Source of the DNA: Speluncibacter jeojiensis
Lineage (GTDB): Bacteria; Actinomycetota; Actinomycetes; Mycobacteriales; Mycobacteriaceae
DNA length: 64,000 nucleotides
Assembly: GCF_029589495.1 (NCBI RefSeq)
Contig: NZ_JAAIVF010000006.1
Coordinates: 186,001 to 250,000 of the forward strand
Direction of reading: 5' to 3'
Of this stretch, positions 48,854 to 57,575 are shown piece after piece (the first letter of the stretch is position 1; the number at the start of each line of letters is the position of its first letter). Both the position numbers and the translations under genes were made by a program. The notes below the pieces were generated by a model. The model worked only from the letters and a program-made list of their open reading frames with translations. It was not told where the DNA came from and did no database searches.

Positions 48854-50605
48854 ATGGCGAGAAGCGTCGCAGATCAATTGGTCGGTCAACTCGTCGCGGC
48901 GGGGGTGCGCCGGATCTACGGCATCGTCGGCGACAGCCTCAACCCGGTCGTCGACGCGGTGCGCCGCACCGGCGGGTCGGCCGCCGGCGGGATCGACTGG
49001 GTGCACGTGCGCCACGAGGAGGCGGCAGCGTTCGCGGCCGCGGCCGAGGCGCAGATCACCGGCCGCCTCGCGGTCTGCGCGGGGTCGTGCGGCCCGGGCA
49101 ACCTGCACCTGATCAACGGGTTGTACGACGCGCAACGCTCGGGTGCTCCGGTGCTGGCGATCGCCTCGCAGATCCCCAGCGTCGAGATCGGCTCCGGCTA
49201 CTTCCAGGAGACCCACCCGGACCGGCTGTTCGCCGAATGCTCGGTCTACAGCGAGGTGATCGGGACGCCCGCGCAGTCGCCGCGGATGGTGCACGCGGCG
49301 ATGACGCAGGCCCTCGCCCGCGGCGGGGTCGCGGTCGTGACCCTGCCCGGTGACATCGCGGCCGAGCCCGCCCAGGGCAGCGCGCCGCGACTGGTCACCG
49401 CACATCCGGCGACGCTGGTGCCCGCCGAGGCGGACGTGCGGGCCCTCGCCGAGGCGATCGACGACGCCGAGAAGGTCGCGTTGTTCGCCGGCGCCGGTGC
49501 GCGCGGCGGCCGCGAGCAGTTGCTGGCGCTGGCCGAGAAGATCGGCGCGCCGATCGGTCACACGCTGCGCGGCAAGGAATGGATCCAGCACGACAACCCG
49601 TACGACGTCGGCATGACCGGGCTGCTGGGGTACGGCGCGGCGCACGCGGGCATGCACGGCGCCGACCTGCTGGTGCTGGTCGGCACCGACTTCCCCTACG
49701 AGCAGTTCCTGCCGGACGGCGTGCGCACCGCGCAGATCGACATCGCGGCCGAGCGCATCGGTCGGCGCACGCAGGTCGACGTGCCGGTGCACGGGGACGT
49801 CGGTGCCGTGCTCGACCGCGTGCTGCCGCTGGTGCGCGCCAAGACCGACCGCCGCTTCCTCGACGGCATGCTCGCCAAACACGACGACCTGATGAACAAG
49901 GTCGTCGGCGCCTACACAGATCCGGTCGGGCAGCGCACGCCGATCCATCCGGAGTACGCGGCCTCGATCCTCGACGACGTCGCGGCGCAGGACGCGATCT
50001 TCACCGCGGACACCGGCATGTGCAACGTGTGGAGCGCGCGCTACCTCAACCCGAACGGCGCCCGCCGAATGTTGGCGTCGGCGGTGCACGGATCCATGGC
50101 GAACGCGTTGCCGCACGCGATCGGGGCCCAGTTCGCCTGTCCGGGAAGGCAGGTGGTGTCGGTCTCCGGGGACGGCGGGCTGTCGATGCTGCTGGGCGAG
50201 CTGGTGACGGTGGCGATGTACAAGCTGCCGGTGAAGATCGTCGTGTTCAACAACTCGACGCTCGGCATGGTCAAGTTGGAGATGCTCGTCGACGGACTGC
50301 CGGATTTCGGGGTCGACGTGCCGCCGGTCGACTATGCGGCGGTCGCCGCGGCCCTGGGCGTCTACTCGCGCCGGGTCGAGCGGCCCGAGGACGTCGAGTC
50401 GGCACTGCGCGCGGGCTTCGACCACGACGGCCCGGCGCTGATCGACCTCGTCACCGACCCCGCCGCGCTGTCGATCCCCCCGACGATCACCGGCGGGCAG
50501 GTCCGCGGGTTCGCGCTGGCGGTGTCGAAGATGGTGATGAACGGCGGGGTCGGCGAGGCCATGAAGATGGCGAAGACCAACCTGCGCAACGTCCCCCGGC
50601 CCTGA
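48854..50605 (+). CDS. poxB: Pyruvate:quinone oxidoreductase (PoxB/Pqo)
   Basis: ThDP- and FAD-dependent enzyme that decarboxylates pyruvate to acetate and CO2 and passes electrons to membrane quinone. The 583-aa protein has the N-terminal ThDP-PYR domain with GVRRIYGIVGDSLNPVVDAV and the catalytic Glu in HVRHEEAAAF, a central FAD-binding domain, and the ThDP-PP motif SGDGGLSMLLGELVTVAMY near 438-456 followed by NNSTLGMVKLE. The length matches C. glutamicum Pqo. The C-terminal lipid-binding helix is not obvious. Other acetolactate-synthase-like enzymes are less likely because the whole protein follows the PoxB pattern. Confidence 0.88.
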   Translation: MARSVADQLVGQLVAAGVRRIYGIVGDSLNPVVDAVRRTGGSAAGGIDWVHVRHEEAAAFAAAAEAQITGRLAVCAGSCGPGNLHLINGLYDAQRSGAPVLAIASQIPSVEIGSGYFQETHPDRLFAECSVYSEVIGTPAQSPRMVHAAMTQALARGGVAVVTLPGDIAAEPAQGSAPRLVTAHPATLVPAEADVRALAEAIDDAEKVALFAGAGARGGREQLLALAEKIGAPIGHTLRGKEWIQHDNPYDVGMTGLLGYGAAHAGMHGADLLVLVGTDFPYEQFLPDGVRTAQIDIAAERIGRRTQVDVPVHGDVGAVLDRVLPLVRAKTDRRFLDGMLAKHDDLMNKVVGAYTDPVGQRTPIHPEYAASILDDVAAQDAIFTADTGMCNVWSARYLNPNGARRMLASAVHGSMANALPHAIGAQFACPGRQVVSVSGDGGLSMLLGELVTVAMYKLPVKIVVFNNSTLGMVKLEMLVDGLPDFGVDVPPVDYAAVAAALGVYSRRVERPEDVESALRAGFDHDGPALIDLVTDPAALSIPPTITGGQVRGFALAVSKMVMNGGVGEAMKMAKTNLRNVPRP

Positions 50606-50684
50606 GATCGTCGGCACACCCACCGCAGGGCCCCGGCGGACCCGGCTGGCAACCCGCTCACCTGGGGTGACAGGATGGAATGCT

Positions 50685-52025
50685 GTGAAAGCTTCGGATG
50701 ATTCCACGCCAACGACGGCCCCGCTGACCGCGGCCGACATCGATGCCGCGGCGGAGCGAATTTCCGGGATCATCACCCGCACCCCGCTGCAGCATTGCGA
50801 GCGGCTGTCGGCCGCGACGGGCGCGAACGTGTTCCTCAAGCGCGAAGACCTGCAGGTCGTGCGCTCCTACAAGCTGCGCGGCGCGTTCAACCTGATGGCG
50901 CAGCTCGGCGACGCCGAGCGGCGGGCCGGGGTGGTCACCGCCAGCGCGGGCAACCACGCACAGGGTGTCGCGTACGCGTGCCGGACGCTCGGCATCGACG
51001 GGCGGATCTACGTCCCGGTCAACACGCCGAAGCAGAAGCGCGACCGCATCATGGTGCACGGCGGGGACCGCGTCGAATTGGTGATGGTGGGGGAGACGTT
51101 CGACGCCGCCTCCGCCGCGGCCGCCGAGGACGCGCAGCGTACGGGCGGGACCCGGGTACCGCCGTTCGACGACGCGCGCACGGCCGCCGGGCAGGGCACC
51201 GTCGCCGCCGAGATCCTCGAGCAGCTCGGCACGGCTCCCGACATCGTCGTGGTGCCCGTCGGCGGCGGCGGGCTGATCGCCGGGGTCACCACCTATCTGC
51301 GTGAGCACGCGCCCGCGGCGACGATCGTCGGGGTCGAACCCGCCGGCGCGGCGTCGATGACGGCCGCGCTGGCCGCCGGCGGTCCGGTCACGCTCACAGA
51401 CCTGGACCCGTTCGTCGACGGTGCGGCGGTGCGCCGGATCGGTGACCTGCCGTACGCCGTGATGCGGGCCGCCGGTGCCGGCGCGATCTCGCACTCGTCG
51501 CTGCCGCTGGTCACCTCGGCGCTGCCCGGCGCTTCCAACGGCATCGGCATGACCCAGGTCGACGAGGGCGCGGTGTGCACCGAGATGCTCGGGCTGTACC
51601 AGAACGAGGGGATCATCGCCGAGCCCGCCGGGGCGCTGGCCGTCACCGCGCTGAGCAACATCGAGATCCCGTCCGGCGCAACGGTCGTGTGCATGATCTC
51701 CGGGGGCAACAACGACGTCTCCCGCTACGGGGAGATCCTCGAGCGGTCGCTGGTGCACCTGGGGCTCAAGCACTATTTCCTTGTCGACTTCCCGCAGGAG
51801 CCCGGGGCGCTGCGCCGGTTTCTCGACGAGGTGCTGGGGCCCGACGACGACATCACGCTGTTCGAGTACGTCAAGCGCAACAACCGCGAAACCGGTGCGG
51901 CGCTGGTCGGCGTCGAACTCGGTGCGGCCGAAGGTCTCTCGGATCTGCTCACCCGGATGGACCGGTCGCCGATGCAGGTCGAGCGGCTGGTGCCGGGCTC
52001 GCCGGCGTACCGCTATCTGACGTAG
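50685..52025 (+). CDS. ilvA: Threonine ammonia-lyase (threonine dehydratase), biosynthetic
   Basis: PLP enzyme that makes 2-oxobutanoate for isoleucine synthesis. The 446-aa protein has the PLP lysine in VVRSYKLRGAFN (K63), the Ser-rich TASAGNHAQGVA motif near 88, the phosphate loop VPVGGGGLIAGV near 190, and one C-terminal ACT-like domain (about 365-440, DFPQEPGALRRFLDEVLGP) rather than two, as in other Actinobacteria. ACT domains give isoleucine feedback control. The GTG start is uncertain; an in-frame GTG lies at 50667. A long hairpin follows between it and the convergent TetR gene. Confidence 0.92.
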   Translation: MKASDDSTPTTAPLTAADIDAAAERISGIITRTPLQHCERLSAATGANVFLKREDLQVVRSYKLRGAFNLMAQLGDAERRAGVVTASAGNHAQGVAYACRTLGIDGRIYVPVNTPKQKRDRIMVHGGDRVELVMVGETFDAASAAAAEDAQRTGGTRVPPFDDARTAAGQGTVAAEILEQLGTAPDIVVVPVGGGGLIAGVTTYLREHAPAATIVGVEPAGAASMTAALAAGGPVTLTDLDPFVDGAAVRRIGDLPYAVMRAAGAGAISHSSLPLVTSALPGASNGIGMTQVDEGAVCTEMLGLYQNEGIIAEPAGALAVTALSNIEIPSGATVVCMISGGNNDVSRYGEILERSLVHLGLKHYFLVDFPQEPGALRRFLDEVLGPDDDITLFEYVKRNNRETGAALVGVELGAAEGLSDLLTRMDRSPMQVERLVPGSPAYRYLT

Positions 52026-52037
52026 GCTTTCGAGTGA

Positions 52038-52082
52038 CCCGTGCGTGAGTTGAGAGGTGGGGGCCCACAACCAACGCACGGG
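52038..52082. terminator. Bidirectional hairpin between ilvA and TetR gene
   Basis: CCCGTGCGT (52038-52046) pairs with ACGCACGGG (52074-52082), and the interior can add GTGGG/CCCAC. It ends two convergent genes; its right arm runs up to the TetR stop. It is similar to the palindrome at 33820-33858. Confidence 0.65.
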
Positions 52083-52086
52083 CCGG

Positions 52087-52614
52087 TCAGCGCCCGAGCA
52101 GTCGCGCGACGACCTGGCGGTGCAGGTCGGGGTCAGGCTGCGGCAGCCCGAGCAGGCCGGCCAGGAAGATGCCGTCGCCGACGAGTCGCACGATCTCGGC
52201 CTGCACCGGATCGTCGATCTCGGCCTGCAGGCCGGAATCCCACGACCGCATCACCTCGGTGACCGCCTGCTGGACCTCGTCGTGCCGGCCGTCGACACTA
52301 CGCAGCGCGGCCAACGCCGAGCGGTACAGCGGCATCTCGGCGATGTCCTCGGGTCCGAACGATTCCAGATAGAACTCGGAGATCGACCGGCCGCCGGCCA
52401 CCGCGTCGGCCAACTGCTTGTCGGCGCGCTCGCCGAGGCGTCGCACCATGCCGGCGAGCAGCGCCTCCTTGCTGGGGAAGTGATAGAGCAGGCCGCCCTT
52501 CGACACGCCCGCCGCGGCGGCGACCGCCTCGAGCGTGACCTGGGCGGGGGACGACTCCAGCAGCAGGCCCTCGAGAGCGTCCAGGATGCGATCACGGGTG
52601 GATTGTGCGGCCAT
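52087..52614 (-). CDS. TetR family repressor of the adjacent MFS transporter
   Basis: A 175-aa regulator with an N-terminal helix-turn-helix (TRDRILDALEGLLLESS then VAAAAGVSKGGLLYHFPSKE, residues about 7-50) and a ligand-binding helical C-terminus of the QacR/TetR_C type. It is divergent from the efflux gene, and two identical 19-base sites between them are the likely operators, one on its own -10. The ATG lies seven bases after TACAGT (minus strand 52622-52627), which excludes the GTG at 52623. Ligand unknown, probably a transported drug or cation. Confidence 0.85.
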   Translation of the reverse strand: MAAQSTRDRILDALEGLLLESSPAQVTLEAVAAAAGVSKGGLLYHFPSKEALLAGMVRRLGERADKQLADAVAGGRSISEFYLESFGPEDIAEMPLYRSALAALRSVDGRHDEVQQAVTEVMRSWDSGLQAEIDDPVQAEIVRLVGDGIFLAGLLGLPQPDPDLHRQVVARLLGR

Positions 52615-52621
52615 GAAATTC

Positions 52622-52680
52622 ACTGTACCGGCTGGACGGTTTTGCTAGACTCGGGCGCGTGACTGTACCGGCTGGACGGT
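52622..52680. promoter_or_regulatory. Duplicated TetR operators with divergent promoters
   Basis: ACTGTACCGGCTGGACGGT occurs at 52622-52640 and again, identically, at 52662-52680, exactly 40 bases apart. Each contains the inverted half-sites ACCG and CGGT separated by six bases. The first site covers the regulator's -10 (TACAGT, minus strand), and the transporter's likely -10 TAGACT (52646-52651) lies between the two. Both promoters would be shut by the bound repressor. Confidence 0.8.
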
Positions 52681-52708
52681 ATGGATTGACAGTGAACGGG
52701 AGCGAATC

Positions 52709-54295
52709 GTGTCCTCCGAATCGGCCGCGCAGAAGGCCGTTGCGCAGAAGTCCGTGACGCGGCAGGCCGTGGCACCGCAGACGGCTGCGTCCGATGTGCT
52801 GTATCAGGACCCACCCGTTCGGGCGACCGTGCGAGACTGGGCCGGTTTGGCGGTGCTGTCGCTCGCCGTGTTGCTGGTCGCTGTCGACGGCACGGTCCTC
52901 GACGTGGCGATCCCGTTCATGAGCGAGGACCTCGCCCCGACGAGCACCCAGCTGCTGTGGGTGATCGACATCTACTCGTTCGTGCTGGCGGCGCTGCTGG
53001 TGACCATGGGCACGCTCGGCGACCGGATCGGCCGCCGCCGCCTGCTGATGATCGGCTCCACCGGCTTCGGACTGGCCTCGGTGCTGGCCGCGTCCGCAAC
53101 CGATCCGACGATGCTGATCGCGGCGCGGGCGTTGCAGGGCGTCGCCGGCGCGACGCTGATGCCCTCGACGCTCGGGTTGATCCGGTCGATGTTCCGCGAC
53201 CGGCACCAGCGCACCATGGCCATCGGCGTGTGGGGTGCGATGTGGGGCGGCGGCGCCGCGGCCGGCCCGCTGGTCGGCGGTTGGTTGCTCGAGCACTTCT
53301 GGTGGGGCTCGGTGTTCCTGATCAACCTGCCGGTGATGGTGGTACTGGTGACGCTGGCGCCGTGGGTGATCCCGGAGTCGCGCGACCCGAACCCCGGCCG
53401 GTTCGACCTGATCAGCGCCGGGCTGTCAATGGTCGCGATGGTCCCGATCGTCTACGCGATCAAGGAGATTGCGATGCACGGCTTCTCATGGAGCCGTGCC
53501 GCGTTCGCGCTGGTCGGGCTGGTCGCGGGGTGGGCGTTCGTGCGGAGGCAACGGCGGCTCGCCGCGCCGCTGCTGGACGTGACGCTGTTCCGTCGGCCCG
53601 CGTTCTCGACCGCGGTGCTGACCAACCTGCTGTCGGTGTTCGCGCTCGCCGGGGTGATGTTCTTCGGGTCGCAGTACCTGCAGCTGGTGCTCGGCTACCG
53701 GCCGCTCGAGGCAGGGCTGCTGATGCTGCCGGAGATGCTGGCGTCGGTGGTGTCCGCGCTGCTGGTGGCGCCGCTGGTGGGCCGCTGGGGCGCCCGCGTA
53801 GTGCTCAGCGTGTCACTCGGGGTCGCCGCGGCGGGCGCGCTGGTGCTGGTCGGCCTGCGGGCGGACGGGGGACTGTCGTGGTTCCTGGTCGGCTCGCTGC
53901 TGATCGGTCTCGGTGTGGGGCTCGCCTTGACGCTCACCTCTGACCTGGTGGTCAGCGCGGTCGAACCGGAGCGGGCCGGCGCGGCGTCGGCGGTCTCGGA
54001 GACGGCGAGCGAACTGGGCATCGCGCTCGGTGTCGCGGTGCTCGGCAGCATCGTGATGGCGATGTTCCGCGGCGGGCTCGACGTCGCCGGGCTGACCGCG
54101 GGCCAGGCCGACGCGGCGAGGGACACCCTCGGCGGCGCGATGATGGTCGCCGAGCAGACCGGGGACGCGCTGGTCGCCTCCGCGAACCATGCCTTCGTCG
54201 GCGGCATGCACGTGGCGGCGCTGCTGACCGGCGTCATCCTGGCGGCGGTCGCGGTGCTGTCGGCGATCATGCTGCGGCCGCGCGAGGAGCGGTGA
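52709..54295 (+). CDS. MFS multidrug efflux transporter, DHA2 (14-helix) type
   Basis: Proton-coupled exporter of 528 aa. After a polar N-terminus (about 1-48) come about 14 helices; motif D1-like LVAVDGTVLDVAIPFM near 55-70, motif A GTLGDRIGRRRLLMIG near 102-117 and a motif C-like GGAAAGPLVGGWLLE near 180 identify the QacA/LfrA/EfpA-type drug:H+ antiporters. The GTG follows GGGAGCG. Divergent repressor and duplicated operators support induction by a transported toxic compound. Converges on the SDR gene with 27 bases between stops. Confidence 0.88.
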   Translation: MSSESAAQKAVAQKSVTRQAVAPQTAASDVLYQDPPVRATVRDWAGLAVLSLAVLLVAVDGTVLDVAIPFMSEDLAPTSTQLLWVIDIYSFVLAALLVTMGTLGDRIGRRRLLMIGSTGFGLASVLAASATDPTMLIAARALQGVAGATLMPSTLGLIRSMFRDRHQRTMAIGVWGAMWGGGAAAGPLVGGWLLEHFWWGSVFLINLPVMVVLVTLAPWVIPESRDPNPGRFDLISAGLSMVAMVPIVYAIKEIAMHGFSWSRAAFALVGLVAGWAFVRRQRRLAAPLLDVTLFRRPAFSTAVLTNLLSVFALAGVMFFGSQYLQLVLGYRPLEAGLLMLPEMLASVVSALLVAPLVGRWGARVVLSVSLGVAAAGALVLVGLRADGGLSWFLVGSLLIGLGVGLALTLTSDLVVSAVEPERAGAASAVSETASELGIALGVAVLGSIVMAMFRGGLDVAGLTAGQADAARDTLGGAMMVAEQTGDALVASANHAFVGGMHVAALLTGVILAAVAVLSAIMLRPREER

Positions 54296-54322
54296 CGTCC
54301 CTCGCGCGGCCGCGGGCGGAGA

Positions 54323-55141
54323 TCAGCGGTTCAGGTTGCCGAAGTCGACGGGAACCTGGACGCCGGTGAGGTACTGGGCCTCGTCCGAGCACACCCACGC
54401 GACGACGCCGGCGATGTCCTCGGGCTGCGCGATCGCGTACGGCAGCGAGTTCATGTAGATCGGGCCGAGGGTGTGGGCGAACCGCTCGAAGAGCGGCTGC
54501 ATGTCCGGGCCCATGTTCATCCCGGTCTCGACGCCCGCGGGGTGCACGGTGTTGACCCGGATCTTGTGCTCGCCGAGTTCGTTCGCCATGGCCTTTGCCA
54601 GACCGGTGATGCCGTGCTTGGTGGCCGCGTAGTGCGCGGTGAACGGCGTGCCCTTGAGCCCGGACACCGAGCTGGTGAACACCATCGCGCCGCCCTCGCC
54701 CTGCTCGATCAGGTAGGGGATGGCCGCCTTCGCGGTGTGGAACACACCGGTCAGGTTGACGTCGACGGTCTCGCGCCACTGTTCGAGGGTGACCTCCCAG
54801 GACAGCTTCCCGGAGCAGATGCCGGCGTTGGCGATCACCACGTCGAGACGGCCGAACTGGGCGATCCCGTCCGAGAGCACCTTCGAGACCGCGTCGAAGT
54901 CGCGTACATCGGCCTTCGCGGCGACGATCTTTCGTCCGGTCGCCTCGACCAGACGCACGGTCTCGGCCAGGTCGGCCTCGGTGGCGCCCGGGTAGGAGGT
55001 GGAGGTGAATTCGGCGCAGGCGTCGAGCGCGATGATGTTGGCGCCCTCCTCCGCGAACCGGACCGCCTCGGCGCGGCCCTGGCCACGCGCCGCACCGGTG
55101 ATGAAGACGACCTTGCCGTCGAAACGTTGTGCTGTTGTCAC
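54323..55141 (-). CDS. Mycofactocin-type SDR family oxidoreductase
   Basis: A 272-aa short-chain dehydrogenase. The cofactor loop is VVFITGAARGQGRAEAVRFA (about 11-30) and the catalytic Tyr171 and Lys175 lie in HYAATKHGITG. The EEGANIIALDACAEF insert and the ATEADLAETVRLVE segment after it mark the mycofactocin-associated subfamily with non-exchangeable NAD, whose members oxidise alcohols such as carveol. The GTG is preferred because AGAGGTC lies upstream and the KstR-like box sits just before its TATTTT -10 (55166-55171, minus strand). Physiological substrate unknown; a steroid or terpenoid alcohol is plausible. Confidence 0.85.
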   Translation of the reverse strand: MTTAQRFDGKVVFITGAARGQGRAEAVRFAEEGANIIALDACAEFTSTSYPGATEADLAETVRLVEATGRKIVAAKADVRDFDAVSKVLSDGIAQFGRLDVVIANAGICSGKLSWEVTLEQWRETVDVNLTGVFHTAKAAIPYLIEQGEGGAMVFTSSVSGLKGTPFTAHYAATKHGITGLAKAMANELGEHKIRVNTVHPAGVETGMNMGPDMQPLFERFAHTLGPIYMNSLPYAIAQPEDIAGVVAWVCSDEAQYLTGVQVPVDFGNLNR

Positions 55142-55165
55142 TGCCGCTGACCTCTCGTACCGTGC

Positions 55166-55183
55166 AAAATAGAACCTGTTCTC
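55166..55183 (-). promoter_or_regulatory. KstR-like operator and -10 of the SDR gene
   Basis: TAGAACCTGTTCTC (55170-55183) matches the KstR consensus TNNAACNNGTTNNA in 13 of 14 positions and contains the inverted repeat AGAAC-CT-GTTCT. It touches the SDR -10 candidate TATTTT (minus strand, 55166-55171), consistent with repression. Confidence 0.55.
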
Positions 55184-55272
55184 TTGCACAGGCTACTGAG
55201 TTTGCGCGGAAGCACCAGAGGGATGTGCCGATCTGCGGGAAAGTCGTCCTCTCGGGGACCTTCGCCTGGCGC

Positions 55273-57573
55273 TCACTCCCGGACCAACAGCGCCACCGGC
55301 AGTGTCAGCTCGCGGGCCAGCAGACGGCCGGTGTACGGCACGTCGGTGAGCCGATCGGTCCACGTCCCGGGCGGCAGCGCCACCGCCGTCGCGCCCCACG
55401 GCCGGTCGCCGCGCCGCAGCGTGTGCCGGGTGGCCAGCGCGATGACGTCGGGGGACAGGCCCGGCGCGCCGCGCGCGAAGCCGATCAACTCGGTGGCGTG
55501 CGGGCCGGTCGCGACAAGCGGGCGGTAGGTGCCGCGGACGAAGCTGTCCGGGCGTTCGCGGCGCAGGCGCAGCGCGGTGCGTGTCACCCACAGCTTCACC
55601 GCCGGATGACCCGGACCGATCACCCGCAGTTCACGCACGAGTTCGCGCCGACGGTCGAAGTCGACGGCGCGGCGGTTGTCGGGGTCGACCAGTGAGTCCT
55701 CCCACAGCTCGGTGCCCTGGTAGACATCCGGCACTCCGGGCCCGCACAGCTGGAGCAGCTTCTGGCCCACCGAGTCCGCGCGGGTGTGCGGTTCGAGGTC
55801 GCGGACCAGCACCGTCATCGACCCGGCGACCGGACCGCCCAGCACCGCGTCGAGCCAGTGCTCGACCAGTGTCTCGAAGGCGACATCGACGCGCTCCCAC
55901 GAGGAATGGGTCGCCGTCTCGCGCCCCGCTTTTCGGGCAAAGGCGTGCAGTCGCGACCGGTACTCGCCGGTGATCTCACCGTCGGTGGGCCAGGTCCCGA
56001 ACATGGTCTGCCACAGCAGCGTGCCGATTCCGTGCTCGGGGCTGGGCGCGAGCTGTTCCCACTCGGTGACGCACCGTGACCACAGCTGCGGGAACTGCGA
56101 GAGCACGCCGATGCGGGCGCGCACGTCCTCGCCCCGCTTGGTGTCGTGGGTGGACAGTGTGGTCATCGTCAGCGGATGCCGGCGGGCGCGCCCGGCCTGG
56201 TCCAGGTGGAACTCGGCGGCGGTGACGCCGAAGCGGTCCGGGGCGCCGCCGAGCTCGGCCAGTGATGCCAGCCGGGTCGTGACGTAGAAGGCGCCGTCCT
56301 CGACGCCCTTCGCGCCGGCGCCGACACACAGCCGGCGCACCTCGGTCGCGGCGGACCCGTCGGTGACGAGCGCCGCCGCGAGTTCGGTCAGCGGACCGTC
56401 CAGTTCGGGGTGGTCGCGGCCGACCCGGTCGACGGCGTCGGCGAGGGAATCGGTCACGGTGGACGCGCCGACAACCTCGATCAGCGCGGAGCCGGCGCGC
56501 TCGTCCGCCCGTCCGCATCGGCGCAACAGCCGGTTCACGTCGGGGGACAGGCTCGTGCCCAGCACCTTTCGCGCGCGATCCACGCACAGGTCGCGGTACC
56601 AGCGTGCATGTGCGTCAGCGTAGGGGCCGCCGGTGCCGGGGAGGTCGTGCGACAGAGCGGTCAGCCCCGGCTCGCCGGCCGGGTCGACGAACACGCCGCC
56701 GACGGTGCGCAGGGCGTCGTATCCGGTGGTGCCGTCCACCGGCCACGACGGGTCGAGGGTTTCGCCGGGCGCGAGGATCTTCTCCACGAACAGCCTGCGG
56801 TCCCTGCCCAGCAGCGCACGCAGCCGCGTCAGGTAGCCGGCGGGGTCGCTAAGCCCGTCGACGTGATCGACCCGCACGCCGTCGATCAGATCGTCGCGCA
56901 CCCAGGTCGCGAGCTGCGCGTGGGTGGCGTCGAAGACGGCCGGATCCTCCTGCCGCAGCGCGGCCAACTCGTTGACGTCGAGGAATCTCCGGTAGCCGCA
57001 ACGGTGTTCGCGCCAGTCGACGAGCCGGTACGGCTGCCGCCGGTGGACCTGCTCGGCGGTGCCCGTGTCGGTGCCGGGGATGGTCGGGAACCGCAGGGTG
57101 CCCACCGCCAGCAGCGGTTCGGGGCCGGTGCGGTCGATTCGCAGGTCGGACCTGTCCCCGTCGAGCGCGGGGAGCAGCAACCGGCCGTCCCCGGCAGCCC
57201 AGTCCAGGTCGAACCAGTGCGCGTACGGCGAGTCGCGGCCGTGGCGCAGCACGTCCCACCACCACCGGTTCTGCCGCGGCCGCGCGACACCGAGGTGGTT
57301 CGGCACGATGTCGACGATCAGGCCCATCGACCGTTCCCGAAGCCGATTGGACAGCCGCACCAAAGCTTCTCGTCCGCCGAGCGCCGGATCCACGGCGGTC
57401 GGATCGGTGACGTCGTAGCCGTGGGCAGAGCCGGCCACCGCGGTCAGCACGGGGGAGACGTACAGGTGCGAGACGCCGAGCGTGTCGAGGTAGTCGACCA
57501 GATCGGCGGCGGCGTCGAGCGTCATCCCGTGCGCGCGCAACTGCAGCCGGTAGGTGGCGGTCAGCGCGCGCAC
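55273..57573 (-). CDS. treY: Maltooligosyl trehalose synthase TreY
   Basis: GH13 enzyme that isomerises the reducing-end glucose of maltooligosaccharides to a trehalosyl unit; TreZ then frees trehalose. The 766-aa protein opens TATYRLQLRAHGMTLDAAA, and shows VDIVPNHLGV, the catalytic Asp region GVRVDHVDGLSDP, the general-acid LFVEKILAPGE, and the STHDTKRGEDVRAR motif. Length fits the family. The GTG lies two bases after the stop of the oxidoreductase gene, so they share a transcript. Unusually, treZ and treX are not adjacent, unlike M. tuberculosis treX-treY-treZ. Confidence 0.93.
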   Translation of the reverse strand: MRALTATYRLQLRAHGMTLDAAADLVDYLDTLGVSHLYVSPVLTAVAGSAHGYDVTDPTAVDPALGGREALVRLSNRLRERSMGLIVDIVPNHLGVARPRQNRWWWDVLRHGRDSPYAHWFDLDWAAGDGRLLLPALDGDRSDLRIDRTGPEPLLAVGTLRFPTIPGTDTGTAEQVHRRQPYRLVDWREHRCGYRRFLDVNELAALRQEDPAVFDATHAQLATWVRDDLIDGVRVDHVDGLSDPAGYLTRLRALLGRDRRLFVEKILAPGETLDPSWPVDGTTGYDALRTVGGVFVDPAGEPGLTALSHDLPGTGGPYADAHARWYRDLCVDRARKVLGTSLSPDVNRLLRRCGRADERAGSALIEVVGASTVTDSLADAVDRVGRDHPELDGPLTELAAALVTDGSAATEVRRLCVGAGAKGVEDGAFYVTTRLASLAELGGAPDRFGVTAAEFHLDQAGRARRHPLTMTTLSTHDTKRGEDVRARIGVLSQFPQLWSRCVTEWEQLAPSPEHGIGTLLWQTMFGTWPTDGEITGEYRSRLHAFARKAGRETATHSSWERVDVAFETLVEHWLDAVLGGPVAGSMTVLVRDLEPHTRADSVGQKLLQLCGPGVPDVYQGTELWEDSLVDPDNRRAVDFDRRRELVRELRVIGPGHPAVKLWVTRTALRLRRERPDSFVRGTYRPLVATGPHATELIGFARGAPGLSPDVIALATRHTLRRGDRPWGATAVALPPGTWTDRLTDVPYTGRLLARELTLPVALLVRE

Positions 57574-57575
57574 GG

